From Firmicutes bacterium HGW-Firmicutes-8 (GTDB taxonomy: Bacteria; Bacillota; Thermincolia; Thermincolales; UBA2595): a stretch of 51,677 bases of DNA. Below the pieces are notes generated by a model, which ran no database searches, was not told the DNA's origin, and saw only the letters and a program-made list of their open reading frames with translations. A program made the translations under genes and the position numbers. The DNA is taken from assembly GCA_002840165.1 (NCBI GenBank), contig PGZN01000012.1, positions 1 to 51,677 of the forward strand, written 5' to 3'. Shown here one piece after another: positions 1-8,031 of the stretch. Position 1 is the stretch's first letter, and every line of letters starts with the position of its first letter.

Positions 1-1080
1 TTAACACAAAGGCTAATGGGCATTTCTATGTGGTCGAAGGATAAAAAGAAAGGCCACAAAGAGTATGGAATTACGCCAACATCAACGTTCTACCCAAGAT
101 TTTTTCATACTTTATTAAACCATATAACCTAAATAAAAAAATCAAAACTGTGCTAGAAAACCTTTAGTTTGTAGTATCTCTGACTCTTTGTGATCTTATG
201 GCCCCACATTGAACCTTATGCTCTTAGACCATTGAGCAGTGCCTGTTAGACTTTGTGGTAAAAATTGTTTTTGATTTAAGAATCTAGCATAGCTATAAGA
301 TTTCTAACATCTTAAAATTTAGTTTTTTTAACAAACTTTCACGAAACAGTAGCACAGAGGCTAAGATAGAGGACACAGAGAGAAACCAATAACCCATATT
401 GTTTTCCTTCTTCCGAAGCAAGCTGATAATTTAAATGAAATATATACAAAACCCAAAAACAATGATAAGTCATAGGAGTATTCTTTTTACTCCGCGTCCT
501 CCGTTATCTCCGCGAACTCCGCGGTTTTAAAGAGCTGCGAAGTAACTTGGAAAACTTAGATTAGTTGCCGAAGTTACATCTGTGTAAGTATGAAAACCGA
601 GGGTCAGAATATCCGAGTAGTAAATATGTTTTATATTAATAATTTCTCTTGAAATAACTTGTTTTTTCAGAGTTACTAAATTGAACAGGGGATTTGGTAT
701 TACTGATAACTCTCTGTGCTCTCTTGTTTTTAGTGAATCCCGCTGTCTCTGTACTACTACTTCGTGAAAGTTTGTTTTTAAAACTAAATTTTAATTGGCC
801 TAGTGTCAGAAAAAATGATTTTTTAATTAGCCGCGGATGACGCTGATAAACGCGGATGTTCCCTGGTATTCCTCTTGGGAACGCAGATAATAAAACAAAA
901 ATTAAATATTTTTCACTTTCTTAATTTATATATGTTTTATCCGCGTCGTTCTAATCCGCGTTCATCCGCGTAATCCGCGGCTAATTTCAAATATTTGATT
1001 GCAGCTTCGCTGCGCTAGGTACTCTGTGTTATATTGTAGGAACGGGACAGTAAAAGATATTTCGTGAAAGGGGAACATAT
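1..1080. repeat. Gene-free 1 kb of degenerate inverted repeats
   Basis: No convincing gene is visible. The stretch contains two nested inverted pairs. One has arms near 312-397 and 709-793 built on words such as CACAGAGG and ACTTTCACGAA. The other has arms near 825-862 and 939-986 built on CCGCGGATGA and its complement. A further block at 490-525 repeats CTCCGCGnn with a 9-base period. No FMN riboswitch was recognised, although the first gene downstream is ribBA; ribD and riboflavin synthase, if linked, would lie before the window. A 34-codon open frame at 28-132 has no supporting features. Confidence 0.6.
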
Positions 1081-2289
1081 ATGAAATTCAATAAAATCAC
1101 TGAAGCAATTGAGGAAATTAAACAGGGTAAGATGGTCGTTGTTGTGGATGACGAGGACAGGGAAAACGAAGGAGACCTGCTTATGGCGGCCGAGAAGGTG
1201 ACTCCTGAGGCTGTTAACTTCATGGCCACCCACGGGCGGGGTCTTATCTGCACCCCGCTGCTGGCCGAAAGATGCAACGAACTGGACCTGCCGGCGATGG
1301 TCACGAATAATACGGACTCCCACGAAACAGCTTTTACGGTTTCGGTTGACGCCAAAATTAAAACAACCACCGGTATTTCCGCCCATGAACGGGCTATTAC
1401 GATCCACACCCTGCTTGACCCACAGACCAAGCCCGGCGACCTGGCCAGACCTGGTCACGTCTTTCCACTCAGGGCAAAAGAGGGCGGAGTCCTGCGCCGG
1501 GCCGGCCATACCGAGGCGGCCATAGACCTGGCCAGGCTGGCCGGAATGTACCCGGCCGGTGTGATTTGTGAAATAATGAAGGAAGACGGCGCGATGGCCC
1601 GCGTCCCGGAACTGCTGACATTTGCCCGCAAACACGGGTTGAAGATTATCACAATTGCTGACCTGATAAACTACCGCCGGCGCACCGAAAAACTGGTGGT
1701 GCGGGTCGGAGACGCGAAACTGCCAACGAAGTATGGGGAGTTTTCGGTAGCAGCATATCGAAGCCAGCTTGACAGCAAGGAACACCTGGCCCTGTTCAAG
1801 GGAGATATCGTCACAGATGAACCTGTCCTGGTCAGGGTCCATTCGGAATGCCTGACAGGGGATGTATTCGGTTCCGCCAGGTGTGATTGCGGAGACCAGC
1901 TGGACCGGGCTATGTGCATGATTGAACGCGAAGGCAGGGGTGTTCTGGTGTACATGCGACAGGAAGGCAGGGGGATAGGCCTGGCTAATAAGATCAAGGC
2001 ATACCACTTACAGGACATGGGTAAAGATACTGTGGAAGCAAACGAACTGCTGGGTTTTCCGGCTGACCTCAGGGATTACGGCCTGGGCGCCCAAATCTTG
2101 GTTGACTTAGGCTTAAAAAACATCAGGCTCCTAACGAATAACCCGAGGAAAATTGCCGGTTTGGAAGGTTACGGGCTGAAGGTTAAGGAACGTGTACCGA
2201 TAGAGATTCAGCCATGCCAGGCTAACGAGTTTTATCTGAATACTAAAAAAGCCAAGATGGGACATATCCTGTCTATAAATAATAACTAA
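1081..2289 (+). CDS. ribBA: Bifunctional DHBP synthase / GTP cyclohydrolase II
   Basis: Makes both precursors of the riboflavin ring system: 3,4-dihydroxy-2-butanone 4-phosphate from ribulose 5-phosphate, and the diaminopyrimidine from GTP. The N-terminal half (about residues 1-200) carries the acidic metal-binding loop [10 protein letters not shown]. The C-terminal half carries the zinc-binding segment [20 protein letters not shown] and the RQEGRGIGL motif of GTP cyclohydrolase II. At 402 residues it has the usual length for the fused enzyme. The start follows AAAGGGG by about seven bases. It is followed 12 bases later by ribH, so the two are co-transcribed, with a fumarylacetoacetase-family gene third. 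The upstream pathway genes usually found in the same operon are not in the window. Confidence 0.97.
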   Translation: MKFNKITEAIEEIKQGKMVVVVDDEDRENEGDLLMAAEKVTPEAVNFMATHGRGLICTPLLAERCNELDLPAMVTNNTDSHETAFTVSVDAKIKTTTGISAHERAITIHTLLDPQTKPGDLARPGHVFPLRAKEGGVLRRAGHTEAAIDLARLAGMYPAGVICEIMKEDGAMARVPELLTFARKHGLKIITIADLINYRRRTEKLVVRVGDAKLPTKYGEFSVAAYRSQLDSKEHLALFKGDIVTDEPVLVRVHSECLTGDVFGSARCDCGDQLDRAMCMIEREGRGVLVYMRQEGRGIGLANKIKAYHLQDMGKDTVEANELLGFPADLRDYGLGAQILVDLGLKNIRLLTNNPRKIAGLEGYGLKVKERVPIEIQPCQANEFYLNTKKAKMGHILSINNN

Positions 2290-2301
2290 GGAGGTAACAG
2301 C

Positions 2302-2772
2302 ATGAACAAGATCTATGAAGGAAAATTGATTGCTAAGGGTTATAAATTCGGGATAGTGGTAGGAAGGTTCAATGAATTTATCACCAACAAACTCCTGGGG
2401 GGCGCGCTCGACGCCCTGAAACGCCACGGCGCCGAAGATGAAAATATCGAAGTGGCTTGGGTCCCGGGGGCCTTCGAGATTCCCCTGGTAGCGCAAACGA
2501 TGGCCAAGGGCGGCAAATATGATGCTATTATCTGCCTCGGGGCTGTAATCAGGGGAGGGACACCTCACTTTGATTATATCTGTGCCGAAGTGTCCAAAGG
2601 TATTGCCAAGGTATCTATGGATACCGGGCTGCCCACAGTATTCGGGATTATCACGGCAGACACGATCGAGCAGGCCATTGAACGCGCCGGGACGAAAGCA
2701 GGTAACAAAGGCTGGGATGCTGCAGTAACCGGAATTGAAATGGCCAACCTGTTAAAAGGACTGAGAAAATAA
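2302..2772 (+). CDS. ribH: 6,7-dimethyl-8-ribityllumazine synthase
   Basis: Condenses the pyrimidine product of the RibA branch with the RibB product to form lumazine, the last intermediate before riboflavin. The 156-residue protein shows the family blocks [12 protein letters not shown] (substrate binding near the N terminus), VPGAFEIPL, and [16 protein letters not shown] with the catalytic His in the last segment. It follows ribBA after 12 bases and has a strong AAGGAGG site. Enzymes of this family usually assemble as icosahedral 60-mers or pentamers; which applies here cannot be read from the sequence. Confidence 0.97.
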   Translation: MNKIYEGKLIAKGYKFGIVVGRFNEFITNKLLGGALDALKRHGAEDENIEVAWVPGAFEIPLVAQTMAKGGKYDAIICLGAVIRGGTPHFDYICAEVSKGIAKVSMDTGLPTVFGIITADTIEQAIERAGTKAGNKGWDAAVTGIEMANLLKGLRK

Positions 2773-2797
2773 CCGGACAAGATAAGGAGAGGTCACG

Positions 2798-3577
2798 TTG
2801 AAAATTGTACGGTTTTCCCGGGGCGGGCCGGTCAGTTGCGGGCCGGTCAGTTATGGTGTACTGGAAGCCGATAACCGGGTAAAGGAAATTACAGGGTCAA
2901 TATATGAACCTTTTCAATTCAATAATAATACTTATAATCTGGAGGAAGTTAATTTACTGGCCCCGTGCGAACCTTCCAAAGTCGTTTGTGTCGGTTTGAA
3001 TTACCGGGCTCACATTGCCGAATTTAAGAGGGACCAGGCCGGTCTTCCGGATGACCCGGTTCTGTTCCTAAAGCCTTCGACTGCTGTAATTGGACCGGGT
3101 GCCGGAATTATCTACCCCGGAATGAGTTCCCAGGTTGACTATGAAGCCGAGCTTGCTGTGGTTATCGGGAAAAAGGCCAGGTCTGTGAGCCCAACAGAAG
3201 TTTCAAACATTATTCTTGGCTGTACCTGTGCCAATGATGTGACTGCCAGGGATCTGCAGAGAAAAGACGGGCAGTGGACGAGGGCCAAGTCTTTTGACAC
3301 CTTTGTACCCCTCGGCCCCTGGATTGAAACAGAGCTTGAGACCGGGAATCTTAGCATTCAGCTTCATTTAAATAACGAACTGAAACAGGATTCTAATACC
3401 GGGAATATGATATTTTCCGTCCCCCAATTGGTCAGCTTTATTTCGCAGGTTATGACTCTGCTGCCGGGTGACGTTATTTTGACCGGGACACCGGAGGGTG
3501 TAGGCCCAATGAACATTGGAGATAATGTAAAGGTGGTGATTGAAGGCATAGGTGGTTTGTCGAACAAGGTGGTCTGA
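2798..3577 (+). CDS. Fumarylacetoacetate hydrolase family protein
   Basis: Belongs to the FAH superfamily of metal-dependent hydrolases, decarboxylases and isomerases acting on 2-keto or 1,3-dicarbonyl acids. The exact substrate cannot be told. The start is TTG at 2798, preceded by AAGGAGAGG. Visible blocks are VCVGLNYRAHI (about residue 63), PVLFLKPSTAVIGPG, YEAELAVVIGK with the metal-ligand Glu residues, CANDVTARDLQ, AKSFDTFVPLGPWI and the C-terminal GDVILTGTPEGVG. All are typical of the single-domain form, as is the 259-residue length. It follows ribH closely, but a link to riboflavin is not implied; members of this family occur in many operons. Alternatives are a 5-oxopent-3-ene-tricarboxylate decarboxylase-like or an acylpyruvase-like enzyme. 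Confidence 0.9.
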   Translation: MKIVRFSRGGPVSCGPVSYGVLEADNRVKEITGSIYEPFQFNNNTYNLEEVNLLAPCEPSKVVCVGLNYRAHIAEFKRDQAGLPDDPVLFLKPSTAVIGPGAGIIYPGMSSQVDYEAELAVVIGKKARSVSPTEVSNIILGCTCANDVTARDLQRKDGQWTRAKSFDTFVPLGPWIETELETGNLSIQLHLNNELKQDSNTGNMIFSVPQLVSFISQVMTLLPGDVILTGTPEGVGPMNIGDNVKVVIEGIGGLSNKVV

Positions 3578-3639
3578 AAGTTTACCGGCGCCTGCTGTCG
3601 ACAGGTTTCAGGAACCAACAACCAGGAGAAATATTTTTG

Positions 3640-3667
3640 TTGACAAACCGTCCAAATATGCTAAAAT
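3640..3667 (+). promoter_or_regulatory. Sigma-A type promoter of speH
   Basis: TTGACA at 3640-3645 and TAAAAT at 3662-3667 are separated by 16 bases. This is close to the housekeeping consensus and lies about 90 bases before the speH start, leaving room for the structured leader that follows. Confidence 0.65.
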
Positions 3668-3671
3668 TTAA

Positions 3672-3737
3672 TTTGATTGGAATTTAGATTCCTCGCAAAT
3701 TTATGGATTTGTAGGGTTTAAATTCCAAAATCATTTA
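3672..3737 (+). promoter_or_regulatory. Structured leader upstream of speH
   Basis: Left arm TGATTGGAATTTA and right arm TAAATTCCAAAATCA pair over 13 positions with a two-base bulge. A second small hairpin (CAAAT / ATTTG) sits inside. The element lies between the promoter and the speH ribosome binding site. I do not recognise a known riboswitch class. It could be a control element responding to the product or the substrate of the enzyme, but that is inference. Confidence 0.4.
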
Positions 3738-3759
3738 GCAAAGGGGGCAGAGATCAAAA

Positions 3760-4146
3760 ATGACATTAAGCGCTTTGGGAAGGCATGTTCTGGCTGAAAT
3801 TTATGGATGTGACTTCAATGTACTTAACGACATCAACAAAGTAGAACAAATCATGGTAGATGCTGCACTAGGAGCTGGCGCCGAAGTTCGTGAGGTTGTA
3901 TTCCATAAGTTTAGCCCCCAGGGTGTTAGTGGAGTCGTCGTAATTTCCGAATCTCATCTGGCAATTCACACCTGGCCCGAGTTAGGCTACGCTGCTGTAG
4001 ACGTGTTTACCTGCGGAGACAAGGTCGATCCGTGGGACGCCTGCAATTACCTGGCTAAGAGTTTCGACGCCGAATCTGTAGATGCCAAAGAAATTCAAAG
4101 AGGAATCCTGTATAAAATACCCGAGAAAGAGGCTGTAAATCTATAG
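3760..4146 (+). CDS. speH: S-adenosylmethionine decarboxylase proenzyme
   Basis: Decarboxylates S-adenosylmethionine to supply the aminopropyl donor for spermidine. This is the short prokaryotic class (128 residues). The self-processing site is visible in SESHLAIHTWPELGYAA (about residues 64-80): cleavage before the Ser preceding HLAIHTWPE makes the pyruvoyl group. The downstream FTCGDKVDP block is also conserved. The start follows AAAGGGGGCAGAG. The gene is monocistronic here, with its own promoter and leader, and spermidine synthase (speE) is not adjacent. It may therefore serve spermidine synthesis encoded elsewhere, or one of the alternative polyamine routes. Confidence 0.96.
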   Translation: MTLSALGRHVLAEIYGCDFNVLNDINKVEQIMVDAALGAGAEVREVVFHKFSPQGVSGVVVISESHLAIHTWPELGYAAVDVFTCGDKVDPWDACNYLAKSFDAESVDAKEIQRGILYKIPEKEAVNL

Positions 4147-4378
4147 GAGGGATATTTATTTGTACTGAGACTTATGTCAAAGGCTAGCGGAGACCTTACT
4201 TGCCGATAGGTAAAGTAGGGTTTTCGCGTTTTACCGCAAAAAAAACCCACCTTTGCGTAAAGTGCCGGTTATTGGCCGATATTAAGATAATCACAGTTTT
4301 TTGTTTCTGAAAAAGAGGAATTATTCTGATAACGTAGAATAGTCTTTTAGATAAATATAAATAAGCGAGGGGTTAGGG
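4147..4378 (+). other. Structured intergenic region between speH and hdrC
   Basis: No gene. The main feature is a long imperfect hairpin at 4212-4254: AAAG-ta-GGGTTTT pairs with AAAACCC-ac-CTTT across a 15-17 base loop. A TACTTGCC..GGTAAAGTA stem overlaps its 5' side, so alternative folds are possible. A second hairpin, ATTATTCT/AGAATAGT, is at about 4319-4343. There is no U-tract directly after the first hairpin, so it is not a clear terminator. I recognise no known RNA family. Confidence 0.35.
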
Positions 4379-4945
4379 ATGAGAGAAATTAACGTTACGC
4401 AGAAACTAGAAAAAAGCAAGGATTTTCTGCGGAAACTGCAGGAGGAAAGCGGACAGGATCCAGGCCAGTGTTTTCAATGTATGAAATGTACCGGCGGCTG
4501 CCCGGTGCAGTTTGCGATGGATTATCCGCCCAGCCAGATTATGCGGATGCTGCAGGACGGTTTAGTTGACGAAGTACTTAACAGTTTCACTATTTGGACA
4601 TGCGCTACCTGTTCCACATGCACGGCCAGATGTCCGCGGGATATTGACATAGCCCAATTAATGGATACTTTAAGAGTCATGGCCTTCCACAAAAGGCGTT
4701 TCAATAAGGCTAAAAATATGAGAGTCTTCCACACCGTTTTTATGGATTCAATTGGAAGCCACGGAAGGTTGTACGAAGTGGGCTTGGCCCTCGGGCTTAA
4801 CCTGGGAACGGGTAACTTGCTCCAGGATACTGATATAGGCCTCCCAATGTTCATGAAGGGTAAGCTCTCCCTGCTCCCACACAACATAAAGGGCATGAAC
4901 GAGATAAAAAGGCTCTATGATTACGCCAAGAAGATCGGAGAGTGA
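4379..4945 (+). CDS. hdrC: HdrC-like iron-sulfur protein (heterodisulfide reductase subunit C family)
   Basis: Small electron-transfer protein with two [4Fe-4S] motifs of HdrC type: CFQCMKCTGGCP near residue 27 and CATCSTCTARCP near residue 75. The 188-residue length matches HdrC. In methanogens HdrC passes electrons to HdrB. In bacteria lacking coenzyme M the homologues act in other electron-transfer complexes whose acceptor is often unknown. The next gene encodes an HdrB-like partner. An HdrA flavoprotein, usually part of the complex, is not encoded beside them. The start is ATG after a GAGGGG site. Subunit family is secure; physiological role is inferred. Confidence 0.9.
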   Translation: MREINVTQKLEKSKDFLRKLQEESGQDPGQCFQCMKCTGGCPVQFAMDYPPSQIMRMLQDGLVDEVLNSFTIWTCATCSTCTARCPRDIDIAQLMDTLRVMAFHKRRFNKAKNMRVFHTVFMDSIGSHGRLYEVGLALGLNLGTGNLLQDTDIGLPMFMKGKLSLLPHNIKGMNEIKRLYDYAKKIGE

Positions 4946-4950
4946 TAAAA

Positions 4951-5817
4951 GTGAAACTATCTTATTATCCTGGCTGCGGCTTAAGCGGTTCTTCAAAGGA
5001 ATTAGATATATCGGTTAAGGCTATCAGCGGCCCGTTGGGGATTGACATTGTTGAAGTACCGGATTGGAACTGCTGCGGTGGGACATCCGCCCATAGTACC
5101 GGGCATTTCCTCTCATTTGCCCTGCCGGCCAGAAATGTGGTGAAGGCCGAGAAAACCGGCTGTGATGAGTTTACCGCACCGTGTCCGGCTTGTTATGTCA
5201 GGCATTTCCTGGCCCAGAAACAACTTAACGAAGATGCTAAGATGAAGCGGCACCTGGAAAATGCGCTGGGACAAAATTTCGAACAGAGTGATATCAAGAT
5301 TAAAAACCTCATTGAAGTATACATAGATAGATTCAGTTCTTCCAATGTCACTAAACCTCTCAAAGGCCTGAAGGTGGTCAATTATTACGGGTGTGCGCTC
5401 GTTAAACCGCCTAAGACTTTTAACTTCTTTGACGACCCGGAAAACCCCAAGTCCCTCGAAAAAATTATGGATACCTGCGGGGCGGAGTCTATTGAGTGGC
5501 CGTATAAGACCGAGTGCTGCGGGGCTTCCCTGTGTTTTACCAATCAGGACGTAGTATGGAAGAATGGCCGGGATATCCTGCAGGTGGCCAAGGACTCCGG
5601 CGCTCAGGCCATCGTGGTGGCATGTACAATGTGCCAGATGAACCTTGATATGCGCCAAGCCCAAATAAACAAGAAATATAAGACCAATTTCAATATTCCT
5701 GTTATGTATTTTACCCAGCTGATGGGCTTGGCTATGGGTATTCCGGCAGACAGGCTGGGGTTTGACAAACTATATGTTGATGCCAAACCGCTTCTCCATT
5801 CACTGAAACTTCTTTAG
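4951..5817 (+). CDS. hdrB: HdrB-like CCG-domain protein (heterodisulfide reductase subunit B family)
   Basis: Two cysteine-rich CCG domains are visible. The first has YYPGCGLSG, WNCCGGTSAHS and CPACYVRHF. The second has YYGCALVKPP, TECCGASLCF and CTMCQMNLDMRQ. In HdrB these ligate the unusual noncubane [4Fe-4S] clusters where disulfide chemistry takes place. GTG at 4951 is preferred because GGAG at 4936-4939 is then 11 bases away; an upstream in-frame GTG at 4942 would overlap hdrC by four bases but has no usable site. The product is about 288 residues, as expected. It forms an operon with hdrC and is followed by a strong terminator. The natural acceptor is unknown. Confidence 0.9.
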   Translation: MKLSYYPGCGLSGSSKELDISVKAISGPLGIDIVEVPDWNCCGGTSAHSTGHFLSFALPARNVVKAEKTGCDEFTAPCPACYVRHFLAQKQLNEDAKMKRHLENALGQNFEQSDIKIKNLIEVYIDRFSSSNVTKPLKGLKVVNYYGCALVKPPKTFNFFDDPENPKSLEKIMDTCGAESIEWPYKTECCGASLCFTNQDVVWKNGRDILQVAKDSGAQAIVVACTMCQMNLDMRQAQINKKYKTNFNIPVMYFTQLMGLAMGIPADRLGFDKLYVDAKPLLHSLKLL

Positions 5818-5842
5818 ACATATTTGGATAGATAATAATATT

Positions 5843-5878
5843 AACAACCGGGGATTAAATTTCCCTGGTTGTTTTTTT
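5843..5878 (+). terminator. Rho-independent terminator after hdrB
   Basis: AACAACC-GGGGA pairs with TCCCT-GGTTGTT and is followed directly by a run of T, 26 bases after the hdrB stop. Confidence 0.9.
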
Positions 5879-5983
5879 GGTTAAATTAGCTTTATTGTAG
5901 GTAATAAATGTTAGAGTTAGCAGGAAAAAAGGTGGTATTTGTCAAAATACTAATAAACCTGACTGATGAAAGGGGTAGTGATT

Positions 5984-7021
5984 TTGTTTTCTTTACGTGT
6001 TGACCAAGTGAGAAGTGGAATGATTCTCGCCAAACCGGTCTTTAACCTGAACGGAACTAAACTGCTGGAAAAAAATTACACCCTTGATGAAAATATGATT
6101 GCGAGGCTGGAAAATGCGGGGGCCAAAAGATTATGGGTGACTGATGACAGCAACTCGTTCCTAAAAGACTTCGTTCCTCAGAAAATATTCCATGAAACGG
6201 TTAAGGTACTGGAAGACGTTAAGGTCAGATTAACCGATGGCAAGTCTTTTGATGCTTATACTGTCAATGAAGTGACCCATGAACTGGTCGAACAGATTAT
6301 TGCCAACGAGATGCCTTTTGCCGAGATGGTTAGAATGAAATTGACTGAAAACAGTGTTTCCGAGCATATGGTTGATGTGAGCATGCTTTCTATTATGACC
6401 GGAAAAGCCATCGGAATGGATAAACTGGACATGAGGTTTTTGGGATTTGCCTCTCTCCTTCATGATGTAGGCAAAATATTTGTTCCGGCCGAAATTCTGG
6501 CCAAACCGGCTAAACTAAATGAATCTGAAATGAGGGTTGTAAAGAAACATCCCCAGATAGGTTTCGATATCTTAAGAAATATTGAAGGAATAAATAAACA
6601 CACTCTCAGTGTCGTCTTACAGCACCATGAGAGGCTTGATGGCAGCGGCTATCCGTTTGGCCTGCAGGGGAAGAGTATCAAACTGTTCAGTAGGATAGTG
6701 GCAATTTCCGATATTTACACGGCTGTTATCAGGGAAAAAAGTTACCGTCCCAGAATTCCCATCTACGAAGCGGGTGAACTGCTCTGGTCTGATGCTGGCG
6801 CCAAGCTTGACCGTAAGCTGACCTCAACATTTTTAAGACATGTGGTGACCTTCCCGTTGAGGAGTACAGTTAAACTTAATAACGGGGCAGTCGGTAAAGT
6901 TGTTTACCAAAACAGCGATTTCCCGACCAGGCCTATTGTCAGTGTCGACGGGGAAATGACTGACCTGTCTGAATCCACCACCCTGTTCGTCTCTGAGCTG
7001 CTGGCATATGAGTACGATTAA
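5984..7021 (+). CDS. HD-GYP domain protein, likely c-di-GMP phosphodiesterase
   Basis: The C-terminal half has the HD-GYP signature: LLHDVGK, then KKHPQIGFDIL, QHHERLDGSGYP and FSRIVAISDIYTA. These supply the metal ligands and the GYP motif of cyclic-di-GMP hydrolases. The N-terminal part (LRVDQVRSGMILAKPV) resembles the short domain often found before HD-GYP. No transmembrane segment or receiver domain is evident, so it is probably cytoplasmic. TTG at 5984 is the favoured start: AAAGGGG lies 9 bases before it, while the ATG at 5966 is upstream of that site. The SDIYTA segment has AVIREKSYRP where many members have MT..RPYR, a modest deviation. The gene stands alone. Confidence 0.85.
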   Translation: MFSLRVDQVRSGMILAKPVFNLNGTKLLEKNYTLDENMIARLENAGAKRLWVTDDSNSFLKDFVPQKIFHETVKVLEDVKVRLTDGKSFDAYTVNEVTHELVEQIIANEMPFAEMVRMKLTENSVSEHMVDVSMLSIMTGKAIGMDKLDMRFLGFASLLHDVGKIFVPAEILAKPAKLNESEMRVVKKHPQIGFDILRNIEGINKHTLSVVLQHHERLDGSGYPFGLQGKSIKLFSRIVAISDIYTAVIREKSYRPRIPIYEAGELLWSDAGAKLDRKLTSTFLRHVVTFPLRSTVKLNNGAVGKVVYQNSDFPTRPIVSVDGEMTDLSESTTLFVSELLAYEYD

Positions 7022-7025
7022 AAAT

Positions 7026-7066
7026 AGTTGACAGTTGACAGTTGACAATTGACAATTGACAATTAG
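7026..7066. repeat. Heptamer array (AGTTGAC / AATTGAC)
   Basis: Three copies of AGTTGAC and two of AATTGAC in tandem, then a partial copy. The array begins five bases after the stop codon of the HD-GYP gene. It belongs with the other seven-base arrays in this window at 11127, 17470, 24464, 26368 and about 50170. Confidence 0.9.
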
Positions 7067-7089
7067 TAAGTTTCATTGGAGAGTTAAAT

Positions 7090-7125
7090 AAAAAGGAAGG
7101 TTTGCGCGGCAAACCTTCCTTTTTC
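7090..7125 (+). terminator. Strong hairpin terminator after HD-GYP gene
   Basis: A perfect 16-bp stem (AAAAAGGAAGGTTTGC and its complement) with a GCG loop, ending in five T. The symmetric A and T tracts mean it could act in both directions. Confidence 0.9.
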
Positions 7126-7161
7126 TTATTGTACCTACTTCCATGTTGGCCGTTGAATTAA

Positions 7162-7550
7162 GAGAGGCAGCCTCTTTCACTTTTGGCACAGGAGGGTAGG
7201 GGTTTCCCCATTTTGTCGGAACGGCGGGTGTCATAATACCCGGTATCAATCAGAGCCCGGGGTTCCGGTAATAAAATGGGGATGCTCTTAGTGTGTTCCG
7301 GAGGGCGACCCCAACTGGCTTGTTGGCAAATGCCCCAAAATCAGAGGGGATGGCTGTCCGCATACGGGTTTTCCTTTGTTCCCCTTGATCCGCCACTTGC
7401 CGAAGATACTGGCAGAGCCGCAGGGCGGAGACACGGACGGATGTCGGAGCTGCCCAACCGTAATATTTATTTTTTCCTCCCAGGTTGCGTTTAAAGAGAC
7501 ATCCTCTTTCACTTTTGGCACAGGAGGGGATGGTGTGTTTCGGAGGGCGG
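7162..7550. repeat. Composite intergenic repeat, copy A
   Basis: Two copies of an AGAG-GCAGCC/ACATCC-TCTTTCACTTTTGGCACAGGAGGG-type unit stand at about 7162-7197 and 7494-7530. Between them is a fold-back (TCCCCATTTT at 7206 against AAAATGGGGA at 7273). A 100-bp module runs from GCTTGTTGGCAAAT (7318) to ATACTGGCAGAG (7417). That module recurs at 24615 and 51581. Open frames here are low-complexity products of the repeat, not genes. Confidence 0.75.
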
Positions 7551-7562
7551 ACTGATGAGAAT

Positions 7563-7835
7563 GGGAGGGGTTGGGTATGTTATAAGGGTTTCCCTGGCGC
7601 TGACGTCGTTGGCAATCTTGCTGCCACCTGCAGGCCGCAAGGCAAGGGGTCCCAGCATGTCTGAAGATGGCGAAGGCCGCCGGTAAGTTTTTGCTTTTTG
7701 AAACGGGAGGCGGCCATCTTAATAGGAATGCAATCTGAGCCATCAAGTTCTGGGACATTGCATTGCGGCCTGCAGGTGGCGGCTTAGATTGCCAGACGGC
7801 GAGCGGGAAACCTGTTAACATACCCAACCCCTCCC
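7563..7835. repeat. Large imperfect palindrome (about 90-bp arms)
   Basis: The left arm 7563-7655 begins GGGAGGGGTTGGGTATGTTA. The right arm 7750-7835 ends TAACATACCCAACCCCTCCC. The arms also share the 16-mer GCCACCTGCAGGCCGC in complementary form. The inner spacer folds again (AAGATGGC...GCCATCTT). Outer flanks extend the symmetry, with 7492-7550 against 7840-7902. It could form a cruciform in DNA or a very long RNA hairpin. No transposase or target duplication was found. Confidence 0.8.
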
Positions 7836-8031
7836 GCTAAAACATTTCGCCCGGAGGAAGACATCAGCCCCTCCGGTCTTGCTTACAGAAAAGAGGCTGA
7901 CTCTTTTAATCCAACCGATTTTCTTTTTCTTGAATATTCTAACCTTTTTTTGCGAAATCTTAATTTAAGGGAGGATTTGTTTTTGGTGCAACGAATATAT
8001 ATTAAGTTAAACTATCTTAGGAGGGTCATTG

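Noticed and set aside
1-1080. FMN riboswitch before ribBA
   Set aside because: None of the conserved RFN segments was found; only repeats are seen.
1015-2018. Long minus-strand open frames opposite ribBA
   Set aside because: Shadows of a GC-biased coding strand; no start signals or recognisable products.
4160-4260. Cyclic-di-GMP (GEMM) riboswitch
   Set aside because: CAAAGGC and TTGCCGA recall parts of the consensus, but the first half with GCAAACC and the paired stems in order are missing.
7026-7066. Multiple TTGACA -35 boxes
   Set aside because: They arise from the repeated AGTTGAC unit; no matching -10 elements at proper distance and a terminator follows.
7276-7827. Open frames of 72 and 179 codons in the repeat region
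   Set aside because: They lie on both strands of a palindromic repeat, lack ribosome sites and have no protein-like features.
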